NCBI RefSeq assembly: GCF_913058035.1
Contig: NZ_CAJXPA010000003.1
Location: forward strand, 16,554 to 80,553
From: an uncultured Paraglaciecola sp.
GTDB taxonomy: Bacteria > Pseudomonadota > Gammaproteobacteria > Enterobacterales > Alteromonadaceae
Length of the DNA stretch: 64,000 nt
Direction: 5' to 3'
This document shows positions 27,359 through 36,836 of the stretch, one piece after another (the first letter of the stretch is position 1; every line of letters begins with the position of its first letter). The position numbers and the translations under genes were made by a program. The notes beneath the pieces are model-generated. The model searched no databases. It was not told the DNA's origin and saw only the letters and a program-made list of their open reading frames with translations.

Positions 27359-28480
27359 ATGAGAGCGTATTTTGCTTTTATCTTAGGGATTTGCAGTATA
27401 TCAATGGGCTGTGCAAAAGAACCAGAATTGACACAAGTAGAGCAAAACTTGAGAGTAAATGGGCATTGGATAATGGAGCAAGATGGTAAAGTGATGCTTA
27501 ACCCTCAGACATCGGGCTTAGTTAAATGGCGTGGCGGGTTGTTGACCTTGAGTGACCGTAGTGCCCATCCTTCACAACGTCTTCGCCTCAGGACTATTAC
27601 TAAGGACAATGCGTTGTTGAGCGGCCCTGATTTTCCAATGCTCCTATCTGAAAAGTTGAAATCAAATTGTTTTGCCGCTTATATAACCGATAATCCTGAT
27701 CTAGAAGCGTTAACGGTTGACCCTGACGACGACCGAGTATTTTATGTAATCACAGAAGATGGTTCATACGCCGAACCGATGTCAGAGTTTTGCCAACAAA
27801 AATACCTTAATTCAGGTTCAACCAGCTTTCCAAAATTGCTTGTTAGACTTGAGTTGCAGGCAGACAAAATAATGTTGATAACCCATATTCGTCCTATTAG
27901 GTTTACAGTCGATATGCAAATTGGCGATTTCCCTAATGATGGCATTGAAGCTCTCACATTTGGTCAAGCTCGCACTTTATATTTGGGTATTGAAAAAGAC
28001 AGTAGCAAAAATGCGAGGATTTTTTCTTTACAAATGCATAGTGAGTTTTGGCAATCAGATGAATTCGCAGATGTGAAAAAAAATAATTTGAAGTTACCAG
28101 TTTTTGAAAGTGGTAACCACCCCATTAACGGCATGGACTATTACCAAACATCTGATGGTAGAGAATTTTTGTTGGTAGCTGCCAGAAATGATGAAGCGTT
28201 ATGGGTGGTAGATTTATCAGGCAAAAAAGATACGCTTATACTACCTATCGACTTTTTTGCTGAAATTAAACATAGCACCCAAGGCTGTGAAGATTACGAA
28301 GCCATGGACAATGCCTCTATTGAAGGCGTGGCGGTAATAGACGATAAATTGTGGCTTATTAATGATCCATGGAAAGCGGTATATTTAAACAATGTTAAGT
28401 GCGTTCAAAATCGTACTCATTACCAAATGTTCGCACCATTACTGTTCAGTTTGCCCATACAAACAGAATGGTTCGACTAG
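27359..28480 (+). CDS. Predicted lipoprotein, beta-propeller/esterase-like
   Basis: A 373-residue protein with a lipoprotein signal: MRAYFAFILGICSISMGC, Cys at residue 18 as the lipidation site, followed by AKEPE. The mature part is rich in short beta strands with repeated Asp- and Gly-bearing turns (TLSDRS, LTVDPDDDRVFYV, GIEALTFG, GVAVIDDKLWLINDP). These resemble phytase-like or SdiA-regulated-type propellers. I do not recognise a specific family, and no catalytic motif stands out. Single gene, followed by a tandem repeat and a dyad. Confidence 0.6.
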   Translation: MRAYFAFILGICSISMGCAKEPELTQVEQNLRVNGHWIMEQDGKVMLNPQTSGLVKWRGGLLTLSDRSAHPSQRLRLRTITKDNALLSGPDFPMLLSEKLKSNCFAAYITDNPDLEALTVDPDDDRVFYVITEDGSYAEPMSEFCQQKYLNSGSTSFPKLLVRLELQADKIMLITHIRPIRFTVDMQIGDFPNDGIEALTFGQARTLYLGIEKDSSKNARIFSLQMHSEFWQSDEFADVKKNNLKLPVFESGNHPINGMDYYQTSDGREFLLVAARNDEALWVVDLSGKKDTLILPIDFFAEIKHSTQGCEDYEAMDNASIEGVAVIDDKLWLINDPWKAVYLNNVKCVQNRTHYQMFAPLLFSLPIQTEWFD

Positions 28481-28495
28481 TGCATAATTTGTTGT

Positions 28496-28528
28496 GCATA
28501 ATTAGCGCATAATTAGCGCATAATTAGC
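28496..28528. repeat. Three tandem copies of an 11 bp repeat
   Basis: GCATAATTAGC occurs three times without a gap (28496, 28507, 28518), followed by a partial GCAAAA. A degenerate TGCATAATTTG lies just upstream at 28481. The period of 11 is close to a helical turn. It sits 16 bp after a stop codon, so it is non-coding. Confidence 0.9.
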
Positions 28529-28607
28529 GCAAAAGAAGTGCACAATTTTTGTCAAATTGGTGTTGAATAGGACTTTAAAGTATGTTGCAAAGGTTACTAG
28601 TGAAATA

Positions 28608-28636
28608 ACGCTTAGTGAATGTAATCCACTAAGCGT
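28608..28636. terminator. Hairpin after the lipoprotein gene / before the DCC gene
   Basis: ACGCTTAGTG-N9-CACTAAGCGT, perfect 10 bp arms (28608-28617, 28627-28636). There is no T-tract on either side, so it could be a Rho-assisted terminator, an RNA-stabilising hairpin or a protein-binding dyad. It lies 48 bp before the next gene. Confidence 0.45.
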
Positions 28637-28683
28637 CTACTGACGTAAATATTCTATAATTCAAATGAGTGTATTAATTAATT

Positions 28684-29094
28684 ATGCAAAATTCATCTTT
28701 AACAATATTTTTTGATGGTTATTGTCCTCTATGTTCTATAGAAATGAACAAATTAAAGCAGCTAGATAAACAAAAAAACATTAAGTTTGTAGACATTCAA
28801 GAAGCTTCGTTTTTTGTAGATTATCCCCATCTAGACTGGCAAGCACTAGACGCCCGTATTCACGGCTACTTGGCTGACGGTACTATGATAACTGGATTAG
28901 ACGTAACTTATTTAGCTTGGAAATTAGTAGGTAAAGGCTGGGTATATGCGCCTTTAAGATGGCCAGTAATTAGTTGGTTTGCTGATATAGCGTACAACAT
29001 TTTTGCTAAGTATCGTCACAGAATCTCTTATCTTGTAACCGGGAAAAAGCGATGTGTCCCTTGCGAAAATAAAGGTGAAAAAGTTGATGTTTAA
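28684..29094 (+). CDS. DCC-family thiol-disulfide oxidoreductase-like protein (DUF393)
   Basis: A 136-residue protein with the DGYCPLCSIEM motif at residues 11-21, the DxxCPxC hallmark of the DCC family, and a family-typical LARG/HGYLADGTMITGLDV region. A C-terminal CVPC pair adds another possible redox or metal site. A redox role is assumed from the family and not demonstrated. Its last codons overlap the start of the following SDR gene by 8 bp. Confidence 0.85.
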   Translation: MQNSSLTIFFDGYCPLCSIEMNKLKQLDKQKNIKFVDIQEASFFVDYPHLDWQALDARIHGYLADGTMITGLDVTYLAWKLVGKGWVYAPLRWPVISWFADIAYNIFAKYRHRISYLVTGKKRCVPCENKGEKVDV

Positions 29095-29827
29095 AGGTAA
29101 TGCATTAGTTATTGGTGCTTCAGGCGGTATCGGAAAAACGTTGGTAAAGCAGTTACATGAATCAGGCAAATACGAACACGTGTATGCAGTATCTCGGAAC
29201 CTACCAGCATCACCACTTGAAGGGGTGCAATATTATAGCCTTGATTCTGAGAGTGAAGATTTGGTCGCAGAATATTGCCAACAGCTTAAGCAAATAGGTG
29301 GCCAATTTAGCCTAGTGGTGTGTTGCATAGGTGCATTACACTCGACTGGTGATGATAATCAAAAATTTATGCCCGAAAAGCGTCTGGAAGATATTCAGAA
29401 AGAGCAGCTGAGTTTTTATTTAACGACTAACGCAATATTACCTGCTATTTGGTTAAAAAACGTAGAAAAACTGTTAAAAGGTCCTGAACCCTCGAAACTA
29501 GTGTTTTTTAGTGCGAGAGTTGGCAGTATAAGTGATAACAGCCTAGGCGGCTGGTATGGCTATCGTGCTAGTAAGTCTGCGCTTAATATGCTGATAAAAT
29601 GTGCGCAAATAGAATGTCAGAGAAGAGCTAAGAACATCACGCTAATAAGCTACCATCCTGGAACAGTTGAAACTGAATTGTCTAAGCCGTTTCAGTCGAA
29701 GGTCCCGTCGGGTAAATTATTTAGCACCGACTTTACTGTCACTCAATTACTCCAAATCATCCCTAACCTAACCCCAGAAGACGGGCCCCATTATATCGAT
29801 TGGCAAGGCAATGTTATTCCTTGGTAA
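29087..29827 (+). CDS. Short-chain dehydrogenase/reductase
   Basis: Classical SDR of 246 residues. The nucleotide-binding VIGASGGIGKTLV is at residues 7-19, the NAG-like motif is replaced by VVCCIGAL, and the catalytic Tyr-Lys is in YGYRASKSALN with a Ser in FFSARVGS. It resembles C-factor/CsgA-like SDRs. The start is the ATG at 29087 with GGTGA 9 bp upstream, inside the previous gene; an upstream GTG at 29054 is less likely. Substrate unknown. Co-expressed with the DCC protein. Confidence 0.88.
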   Translation: MFKGNALVIGASGGIGKTLVKQLHESGKYEHVYAVSRNLPASPLEGVQYYSLDSESEDLVAEYCQQLKQIGGQFSLVVCCIGALHSTGDDNQKFMPEKRLEDIQKEQLSFYLTTNAILPAIWLKNVEKLLKGPEPSKLVFFSARVGSISDNSLGGWYGYRASKSALNMLIKCAQIECQRRAKNITLISYHPGTVETELSKPFQSKVPSGKLFSTDFTVTQLLQIIPNLTPEDGPHYIDWQGNVIPW

Positions 29828-29941
29828 TTGATTGTAAACATAAGCCTTAGTTTTCGTAGCGTTGTATTGCTAACAAAAAAGACTTTCTGAAACTCTACTG
29901 GTAATATCTATTCAAATTATAAAAATAATTAGGGATAGGTT

Positions 29942-31369
29942 ATGGGCGCACCTCGCGAGCAATTCGGTTCACGTTTAGGTTTTATTCTAGCTGCAGCTGG
30001 GTCAGCTGTAGGAATTGGTAATTTAGTGGGTTTCCCTGTAGGTGCCGCTAAAAACGGTGGTGGGGCATTTCTGCTAATGTATGCCATATTTGTGGTAGCA
30101 ATTTGTTTACCCGTTATGATTGCAGAAATGACATTGGGTAGAGCCAGTCAAAAAGACCCATTAGGCGCGCTAACGTCACTATCCGGTGGCAATAAAGGTT
30201 GGCGCCTCGCCGGTTGGTTATCCATTATTACCCCCTTTATGATTGCTGTGTTTTACTTAGTCATTACAGTATGGATTTTCGGCTACTTGGTTGAATCAAG
30301 TATCGGTAACCTCGATGTACTCGCTGACCCTGCCACTTTTAATCATTTCATTACAGGAAACAGCCTGTTTTTTTATATGGCTGGTGTTCTTGCTATTGTA
30401 TATTTAATTTTGCAAGGCGGGGTTAAACAGGGAATTGAAAAAGCCGCAAAGATTCTTATGCCGGCGCTTTTTGTTATGCTGATCGGTATGGTTATTTTTG
30501 TGTTAACTCGTGAAAATGCTATGGCAGGTTTAAAGTTTTACCTCGTTCCTGATTTTGATAAAATAAGTGCTAGCGTCATTAATAGTGCACTTTCACAAGC
30601 CTTTTTCTCGTTGTCACTAGGTATGGGGATAATGATCACTTATGGTAGTTATATTGACAAACGGTCTAATTTACCAACCTCGGCAATACTAGTTGGCTTA
30701 ACAGATACAGCGGTTGCTTTTACGGCGGGTCTTATGATCCTGCCAGCAATATTTTCTTTTAATCCTTCGGTGAACCCAAGTGATCTCAGTGAATCGTCAA
30801 TATCGATGATTTTCTCGTACTTACCGCAAATATTTTTAGCATTACAAGATACCTTGGGATATATAGGGGCCAGTGCTGTGGCAAGCATCTTCTTTTTATT
30901 AGTGTTTTTTGCTGCCATCACGTCATTAGTGTCTATATTTGAAGTACCGGTGGCTGCGTTAATGAGTGAAAAAAATATACAGCGTAAAAGTTCGTTATTA
31001 ATTTGTGGCAGTTTACTGGTGGTTTTTGCACTCATGTGCGCATTTTCATTCGGACTTTTTGATTTTTTCACCTCTTTCATCAGCTATGGAGGGGTGGATA
31101 AACCTAAATCTTTCTTTGATTTGGTTTATGACGTGTTTTATGAAACTATTTTGCCTTTAAATGGGCTTTTGATTTGCTTGTTTGTCAGCTACAAATGGAA
31201 AACGCAGGCTTTCAATAATGAATTAGATAAAGGTGCCCCTGACTTTAAAAATAGTTTTCTGGAGCGCTATGTGAATTTTGCTCTGAGGACGTTTATTCCA
31301 ATTTTCCTAGCGATAATTTTTGCTAATACGGTCGCGCTTAAATATTTCGGTACTGCATTGATAGGTTAA
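29942..31369 (+). CDS. Sodium-dependent transporter, NSS (SNF) family
   Basis: Twelve-helix-type symporter of 475 residues from the neurotransmitter:sodium symporter family, as in LeuT. Helix 1 carries SRLGFILAAAGSAVGIGNLV with the family's unwound Na+/substrate site, followed by FPVGAAKNGGGAFLLMY. The TYGSYIDKRSNLP block marks the bacterial branch. Likely substrates are amino acids or amines; the specificity cannot be read from sequence by eye. ATG after AGGGATAGGTT. Confidence 0.92.
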   Translation: MGAPREQFGSRLGFILAAAGSAVGIGNLVGFPVGAAKNGGGAFLLMYAIFVVAICLPVMIAEMTLGRASQKDPLGALTSLSGGNKGWRLAGWLSIITPFMIAVFYLVITVWIFGYLVESSIGNLDVLADPATFNHFITGNSLFFYMAGVLAIVYLILQGGVKQGIEKAAKILMPALFVMLIGMVIFVLTRENAMAGLKFYLVPDFDKISASVINSALSQAFFSLSLGMGIMITYGSYIDKRSNLPTSAILVGLTDTAVAFTAGLMILPAIFSFNPSVNPSDLSESSISMIFSYLPQIFLALQDTLGYIGASAVASIFFLLVFFAAITSLVSIFEVPVAALMSEKNIQRKSSLLICGSLLVVFALMCAFSFGLFDFFTSFISYGGVDKPKSFFDLVYDVFYETILPLNGLLICLFVSYKWKTQAFNNELDKGAPDFKNSFLERYVNFALRTFIPIFLAIIFANTVALKYFGTALIG

Positions 31370-31418
31370 GCGCTTTTAATTCAAGCGCCCCTAAAAAAAA
31401 TGGGTAGTAGCTCGCGTG

Positions 31419-32237
31419 TCACAGCTCAATCATATCGAACGGGCTGGGATATTTAAGCGATAAACCTAATAACTGCAAACTTTTAGTGGCGTCAATTTGT
31501 TTACCTAAGGCAACACCTTCACCTTTAACAAACTTAGGTGCACAGAGGCTAAGCTTGCCTGCTGCCCAGGTATAATATTCGGCACGAGTGGGATGTTCTA
31601 AGGCACTTAAGTGCAAGGTCTGTCCCCAGATATCTTGTTCGATGACCGTTTTAATTGCACAAATAACATCAGCTTGATGCACTAAATTGACCCTATTATC
31701 GGGGTTAAGTAAACCTGTTTTACCAGCTAGATAGTGAGTAGGATGACGGTCTTTGCCTACCAAACCAGCAGGTCGAATAACGGTACTACGACAAGCAAAA
31801 TACTGTTTTGCTAACACTTCAACCGCTAAATTGATTCGCCCTGACGGAGTTTGTGCAAGTGTTGGGCTTTGCTCAGTCACTACACCGCTCTTATCACCAT
31901 AAACCGACGTGGTACTAATGAAAATAAGGTTTTGTATTTGTTTGTCTGCAGCATGTTTTAGTAGTACTTGCATGTGTTTCGCAAAATTTTCTGTGGTGGG
32001 GGTTGTTCGTCCTACAGGAATGTTTAACACCAGCACCTTAGATGCAAATAGTTTGTTAAAGTGGTCATGTGACAACTCGTCACCCAACTGATACTTTTGA
32101 GTATCAAAGCCTAATTTTGTTAACTCCTCGGCTTTTTGTTCACTGCGACACGTGGCCACAATATCATGGCCACTTTTTTGTAAACTAATTGCGAGAGGCA
32201 TCCCCAACCAACCACAACCAATCACTGCTATTTGCAT
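31419..32237 (-). CDS. NAD(P)-dependent epimerase/dehydratase-like protein (YeeZ-like)
   Basis: Atypical extended SDR of 272 residues. The Rossmann start IAVIGCGWLGMPLAISL gives a GxGxxG pattern near residues 7-12. STTSVYGD holds the Ser/Tyr region, but the usual YxxxK is not obvious (GRINLAVEVLAKQ), as in YeeZ-type proteins. VIRPAGLVGKDRHP is a conserved later block. Probably an NAD(P)-binding enzyme of unknown substrate. Convergent with the NSS transporter gene. Confidence 0.75.
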   Translation of the reverse strand: MQIAVIGCGWLGMPLAISLQKSGHDIVATCRSEQKAEELTKLGFDTQKYQLGDELSHDHFNKLFASKVLVLNIPVGRTTPTTENFAKHMQVLLKHAADKQIQNLIFISTTSVYGDKSGVVTEQSPTLAQTPSGRINLAVEVLAKQYFACRSTVIRPAGLVGKDRHPTHYLAGKTGLLNPDNRVNLVHQADVICAIKTVIEQDIWGQTLHLSALEHPTRAEYYTWAAGKLSLCAPKFVKGEGVALGKQIDATKSLQLLGLSLKYPSPFDMIEL

Positions 32238-32272
32238 TTACATATTCCAAGAAGATATTTTTTGAAACGGTA

Positions 32273-33064
32273 TCACATCCTATCAGGCTGGTCTTGCACT
32301 TGAATAACATCTAAGTCTGCTAGGTGTTTAATCCGCTTTAATTGTGTTTCAGCAAAATCTACTTGAGCTAGGGTTGCGCAAAAAACGCCTGCTTTTTTCT
32401 CTAACGCTGTGGCTTGATATTTCACTTTTAGTTCCATCTGTTCGCCAAAACGATCCATTTTTTTTTCAAATTCATGCATATCTTCGCCACTAAAAATAAG
32501 CTGTGTGCCTATGGCTACCATTAAATGGCCCATTGATTCGGTGGCCAAGTTTTTGATCGCTTTCTCAAACTGTGACTCCCATTGTTTACCAAAAAATGTA
32601 CCGTTTTCAAAAGAACTAGAATCTAACCGAATGTCACCATTATCTGCATAAAAGTTGTATTGAATTTGCTGATCAAGGTTGCGTAAATTTTCTGATAAAT
32701 CTGCAAGCTCAGTGCTATCTGAGCCTAATAATTCGGTAAATACCTCATGCATTGCAATACTTGCTAGTGCGACGGCATCTGTTGCTATTGATGCAGCCTG
32801 CGGCACCGCTTGATTAATACCGTCATAATAGTTATCTACCCAGCCTTGTTGTTTGGTATCCAGCGTCAAGGCAATGCCATCAACATACAATATTTTATCT
32901 TGATCAATGGTCATATCGGTATTGTTATCTAATACGACTGTCAATACATTGTCTTCTAACTGCATGTTGCCATTGAGTTCAACGTTACATTTATTATTAG
33001 AATCTAAGGCCAAGACTGGTAGTGAACAACAAACTAAAGCTCCAACGAGTAATGTAGATCGCAT
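32273..33064 (-). CDS. yggN: YggN-like periplasmic protein (DUF2884)
   Basis: Exported protein of 263 residues resembling E. coli YggN. Signal peptide MRSTLLVGALVCCSLPVLA, then CNVELNGNMQLEDNVL, DNNTDMTI, QQGWVDNYYDGINQAVPQAA and a long helical C-terminal half. Function unknown. The frame opens at 33121, but CAGGAG lies 6 bp before the ATG at 33064, and only that start gives a signal peptide at the N-terminus. Downstream on the same strand, 35 bp away, is the epimerase-like gene. Confidence 0.8.
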   Translation of the reverse strand: MRSTLLVGALVCCSLPVLALDSNNKCNVELNGNMQLEDNVLTVVLDNNTDMTIDQDKILYVDGIALTLDTKQQGWVDNYYDGINQAVPQAASIATDAVALASIAMHEVFTELLGSDSTELADLSENLRNLDQQIQYNFYADNGDIRLDSSSFENGTFFGKQWESQFEKAIKNLATESMGHLMVAIGTQLIFSGEDMHEFEKKMDRFGEQMELKVKYQATALEKKAGVFCATLAQVDFAETQLKRIKHLADLDVIQVQDQPDRM

Positions 33065-33355
33065 AAAATTCTCCTGACTTATTAATGGTAATTTATTATC
33101 TGCACTGCCTGCATTGAGCAAAGTCTAGGCCATAAATATAAAAACAATAAAAAACAACAAGATAACTTTTATTTGTGTTTAGATTAGGAAAATATTACAG
33201 ATCAAATAGTGAACAAGACCAATAAGTGAGCAGTTTGGCCATTAGGCCGACAGGCGATTGATAAACACGCATATACCTTTTTACTTTTATGTCTTTTAGC
33301 ATCCTGTATTTTTGGTGCATAATAGTTGTCGTTTAAAATACATAGGAATTGGCTG

Positions 33356-33553
33356 ATGAGCAATTGGTACGAACCCATTTTATTTGGTTTTACATTGATC
33401 ACTTTTGTTTTAGGTATTAGCAGCATCATTATGAGCCTTTTACCCACACCAGAGGGTGTTAACGTTATGCAGTCTAAGATTGAATACGGCTTTTTTGGTG
33501 CGTCTGCTTTCGGTTTGTTTGCAGTGTTTGTTTATGCGTTAACTAACGTTTAA
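33356..33553 (+). CDS. Small two-helix membrane protein
   Basis: A 65-residue protein starting MSNWYEPILFGFTLITFV, with a second hydrophobic segment near the C-terminus (FFGASAFGLFAVFVYALTNV) and a short hydrophilic middle (PTPEGVNVMQSKIEY). TAGGAA lies 7 bp before the ATG at 33356; an upstream ATG at 33326 is in frame but has no ribosome site. I do not recognise the family. It lies alone between two minus-strand operons. Confidence 0.65.
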   Translation: MSNWYEPILFGFTLITFVLGISSIIMSLLPTPEGVNVMQSKIEYGFFGASAFGLFAVFVYALTNV

Positions 33554-33593
33554 AATTAGTTGGCCTGATTCAGTATAGGCCACAACCTTTTAT

Positions 33594-34835
33594 TTAGGGT
33601 CTATCACTAACACGTTGGTAGGCTCTTAGTTTGAACGCCGGCAATATAGCCAGCAAGTGGTCAAATATATCGCTTTGGACCCCTTCAAAGTTAACCCAGT
33701 CCTTGTCGGCACAAAAACAATAAATTTCCAGTGGAAGACCATGTTCTGTCGGTGGTCTTTGTCGGACCATCAGGGTCATATCTTGGTTAATGTCAGGGTG
33801 ATTTTCTAAATAAGCTCGAACATAGGCGCGTAATGTACCTATATTAGTCAATCTGCGGCTATTAACTAAATCAGTTGTGTCGATTTGTTGTTCACTATGA
33901 AAACGCTGCAGCTTCTCAAGTTTTATTTGAATATGCCGTTTTATATAGCGAATTTTTGTAAATTCATCCAGCATCTCCTGGTCACAAAAACAAATGCTTT
34001 GAATATCGATATTCAGTGAACGCTTAATACGACGTCCACCACTTTCAGTCATCCCACGCCAATTCTTGACAGGCTCCGAGATAAGAGCATAAGTGGGGAT
34101 TGTAGAAATTGTCTTATCCCAATTTTGTACTTTAACTGTTGTTAAACCTACCTGTAATACGTCGCCATCTGCGTCATATTTAGGCATTTCAATCCAGTCA
34201 CCGGTATTAACCATACGATTTGCTGCGATTTGGATACCGGCAACAAAACCTAAAATGGTATCTCGGAATAATAACAAAAGTATTGCAGTGACTGCGCCTA
34301 AACCTGAAAGTAATAATAATGGCGATTTGTCCATTAAATTAGAAATGATCAACAAACCCGCGATAATTACCACAAACAATTTAGCCACTTGAATGAAGCC
34401 AGTAATCGGCGCTTTTTTAGCTAAATTTGACGCGTTGTATGTGTCTTCTACGGTATTCAGCAAGGCACTCAATGCCATTACCGCAGAAATAAGCACATAA
34501 ATAACCGCAGATTTCTGTAAGAACGCTAAAAGCGCAGAATTTTCAATGAGTACTTGGCTGAGTGAATAGATAACAACAGCTGGAGCAATATGCCCGATAC
34601 GTTTGAAAAAACCGTGTTGATGTAATTCGTCGTCAAACTTATTTTTGCTCTTGCTGACTAGTTTTCGAATGCGACTGTTGAGGATGCTTTTTGTTATCCA
34701 ATTAGTCAGCCAAGCGAATAGTAAAATACCGAGCAAGGCAACCACTTGAAATATCCAACCTGTTGGGGTGGCCTGAATACCTAGATGCTCTAATAGTGAT
34801 AAAATATGATCCGTAAGGTTAAGTCCTTGTTGCAT
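33594..34835 (-). CDS. ybdG: Mechanosensitive ion channel, MscS family, YbdG type
   Basis: A 413-residue inner membrane channel, close in length to E. coli YbdG (415). Several membrane helices precede the pore-lining helix and MscS beta domain: LLLLSGLGAVTAILLLLFRD, FVAGIQIAANRMVNTGDWIE, then VQNWDKTISTIPTYALISEPVKNWRGM. It gates under membrane tension in known members. Its ATG directly follows the stop codon of the acyltransferase gene (34836), so three membrane-related genes form one operon. Confidence 0.9.
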   Translation of the reverse strand: MQQGLNLTDHILSLLEHLGIQATPTGWIFQVVALLGILLFAWLTNWITKSILNSRIRKLVSKSKNKFDDELHQHGFFKRIGHIAPAVVIYSLSQVLIENSALLAFLQKSAVIYVLISAVMALSALLNTVEDTYNASNLAKKAPITGFIQVAKLFVVIIAGLLIISNLMDKSPLLLLSGLGAVTAILLLLFRDTILGFVAGIQIAANRMVNTGDWIEMPKYDADGDVLQVGLTTVKVQNWDKTISTIPTYALISEPVKNWRGMTESGGRRIKRSLNIDIQSICFCDQEMLDEFTKIRYIKRHIQIKLEKLQRFHSEQQIDTTDLVNSRRLTNIGTLRAYVRAYLENHPDINQDMTLMVRQRPPTEHGLPLEIYCFCADKDWVNFEGVQSDIFDHLLAILPAFKLRAYQRVSDRP

Positions 34836-35732
34836 TTAGCCTGTCTCTTTTAAATGGGTGATGAGTTTATCTTTGTTTTGCCAAACTGAGTTTAACCAAC
34901 TCTGAAAACCTTGTTTAAACTCGTCATCGTTAAAATAATCACCAACAATTTCATCGGTAACCGGGTGCACATTAATCCGCATAACAACTTTATTGAGACG
35001 ACCACTTAACATTGAGATCATAGGGCTGCCTTGGGTATCAGGATACATTATCGTGATATCTAAGACACTCGTGAATAATTCACCCATAGTAGCGAGAGTA
35101 AACGCAATACCACCTGCTTTTGGAGGTAAGAGGTTTTCAAATGGGCTTTGTCTCAGTTTTTGTTTTTCTGGAGTGAAGCGATTGCCTTCGACAAAATTGA
35201 TGACTGTGGTGGGCAACTGGCGAAATTTTTCACAAGACTTTTTAGTGGTCTCTATGTCTTTACCTTCTAGGTGTGGATTTTTCAATAAAAATGCTTTGTT
35301 ATACCGTTGCATAAATGGCATATCTAGTGCCCATGCGCCAAGTCCTACAAAGGGCAACCATATTAATTCCTTCTTAAGAAAAAACTTTGGCGCAGGGATC
35401 TTACCGACAGAAAAATCGGTTAACAAAATAATATCTAACCAACTTAGGTGATTAGCTACAATCAAATACCATTCTTTCTTACTCAGCTCACCTTCAATTA
35501 CATAGTCTAGTTCCACTTTGTTCATACACTTGATTAATGTCACACTACAAAACCCAAATGCACACATCATCGAATTTAGTATAACGTTAAGTGGTTTAGT
35601 GACAAAAGAAAAAGGCAGTACAAGCTTTATTAAACCAAGTGAAGTGATACATAGAGCCCAAAAGGCCAAGCTCATCATTTGTAACGTCAAGTGTATAGGA
35701 AAAACAATAAGACCTGAGAATATACTAAACAT
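34836..35732 (-). CDS. Acyltransferase, YihG-like (copy 2)
   Basis: PlsC-type acyltransferase of 298 residues. The HX4D catalytic motif reads VANHLSWLDIILL near residue 92-104, followed by FFLKKELIWLPFVGLGAWAL, MPFMQRYNK and NFVEGNRFTPEK, all features of E. coli YihG. N-terminal hydrophobic segments place it in the inner membrane. It overlaps the upstream paralogue by 8 bp and abuts ybdG. In known members the reaction is acyl transfer to a lysophospholipid-type acceptor. Confidence 0.88.
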   Translation of the reverse strand: MFSIFSGLIVFPIHLTLQMMSLAFWALCITSLGLIKLVLPFSFVTKPLNVILNSMMCAFGFCSVTLIKCMNKVELDYVIEGELSKKEWYLIVANHLSWLDIILLTDFSVGKIPAPKFFLKKELIWLPFVGLGAWALDMPFMQRYNKAFLLKNPHLEGKDIETTKKSCEKFRQLPTTVINFVEGNRFTPEKQKLRQSPFENLLPPKAGGIAFTLATMGELFTSVLDITIMYPDTQGSPMISMLSGRLNKVVMRINVHPVTDEIVGDYFNDDEFKQGFQSWLNSVWQNKDKLITHLKETG

Positions 35733-36681
35733 CTTGTGATTTCTTCGACAAAAGCATCTGTAAATCTTGGTCTTTTTGTTCCCATAAATCTGTTAGCCAG
35801 CGTTGAAATTTGACTCTTTGAGTATGGTCGTCAAAGTAGTCGTCCCCGTAAATATCACTACTTAGCAATTCTTGAATTGATAATACTTTAATCTGAACTT
35901 GTACTCTTTTAACTTTTCCGCAGACAAACTCCCAATAGGTAGGAGTGCCTTCTGGGTAGTGTATTGTGACATCAAGTAATTTATGTAGCTGTTCACCCAT
36001 GGCACCTAGAACAAAAGCCATACCGCCAGCTTTAGGTTTAAGTAAGTGTTGAAACTTTGACCCTTGGCGTGCCCGTTTTTGCTCAGTTAGTCGTGTTCCC
36101 TCGACAAAATTCATGATGCTTACAGGTTTGACTGTAAATTTCTTGCATGCTTTTCGGGTGTTTTCTAAGTCTTTACCTTTTAAGTGAGGGTTTTTAGCTA
36201 ATAAAGCCTTGCTGTATCTATGCATAAATGGAAAATCTAAGGCCCACCAAGCTAAACCGATGAAAGGTACCCAAATTAGTTCTTTTTTGAGGAAAAACTT
36301 TAAAAAAGGGATCTTATGATTAAAAATACGCTGTAGCACCAAGATATCGACCCAAGACTGATGGTTTGATATCACCAAATACCAATCTTTGTGGCTCAAT
36401 CCTTCCAACCCATCTACATTAAACTTTGTGCGACTAAATATATTTTGATTGGCGCTGTTGACTGATATCCAAAATGTGGCACAACCATCAAGTAAATAAG
36501 ACATAAATGTTTGCCATATTTTAATAGGTATTAATTTGAGAAATGAACAAATTAAAATGGGCACCAACCAAAATAAGGTATTAATAAAATAACCTAATGA
36601 GGATATAGCACCGAGCAATGGTAAAAAAATCGTCGAAAACATGCAGTAAAAAACCATTAACACTATAAAAAACATATGCAA
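35725..36681 (-). CDS. yihG: Acyltransferase, YihG-like (copy 1)
   Basis: A 318-residue paralogue of the next gene in the operon, with SNHQSWVDILVL as the HX4D motif, then FFLKKELIWVPFIGLAWWAL, FMHRYSKALL and NFVEGTRLTEQK. The two copies share order and spacing of blocks and clearly arose by tandem duplication. The frame starts at TTG 36681; the ATG at 36675 or the one at about 36642 may be the true start. First gene of the yihG-yihG-ybdG operon. Confidence 0.88.
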   Translation of the reverse strand: MHMFFIVLMVFYCMFSTIFLPLLGAISSLGYFINTLFWLVPILICSFLKLIPIKIWQTFMSYLLDGCATFWISVNSANQNIFSRTKFNVDGLEGLSHKDWYLVISNHQSWVDILVLQRIFNHKIPFLKFFLKKELIWVPFIGLAWWALDFPFMHRYSKALLAKNPHLKGKDLENTRKACKKFTVKPVSIMNFVEGTRLTEQKRARQGSKFQHLLKPKAGGMAFVLGAMGEQLHKLLDVTIHYPEGTPTYWEFVCGKVKRVQVQIKVLSIQELLSSDIYGDDYFDDHTQRVKFQRWLTDLWEQKDQDLQMLLSKKSQDV

Positions 36682-36836
36682 GTCTAAACTAAAAACAGGT
36701 TTGATATGTATAAGTTCTTCTTTGCTATTTTATGGTCGCACAAGAATTTTAAAAGGAAAGTACATCCCGAAGCGCCAGAAGGTTATAATAACAAACATAT
36801 TGATAGTAATTAATGTGTAACCAAGGACGTGAAAAA

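Noticed and set aside
31370..31388. GCGCTT/AAGCGC hairpin after the NSS transporter as a terminator
   Set aside because: Short stem and no T-tract in the right direction on either strand.
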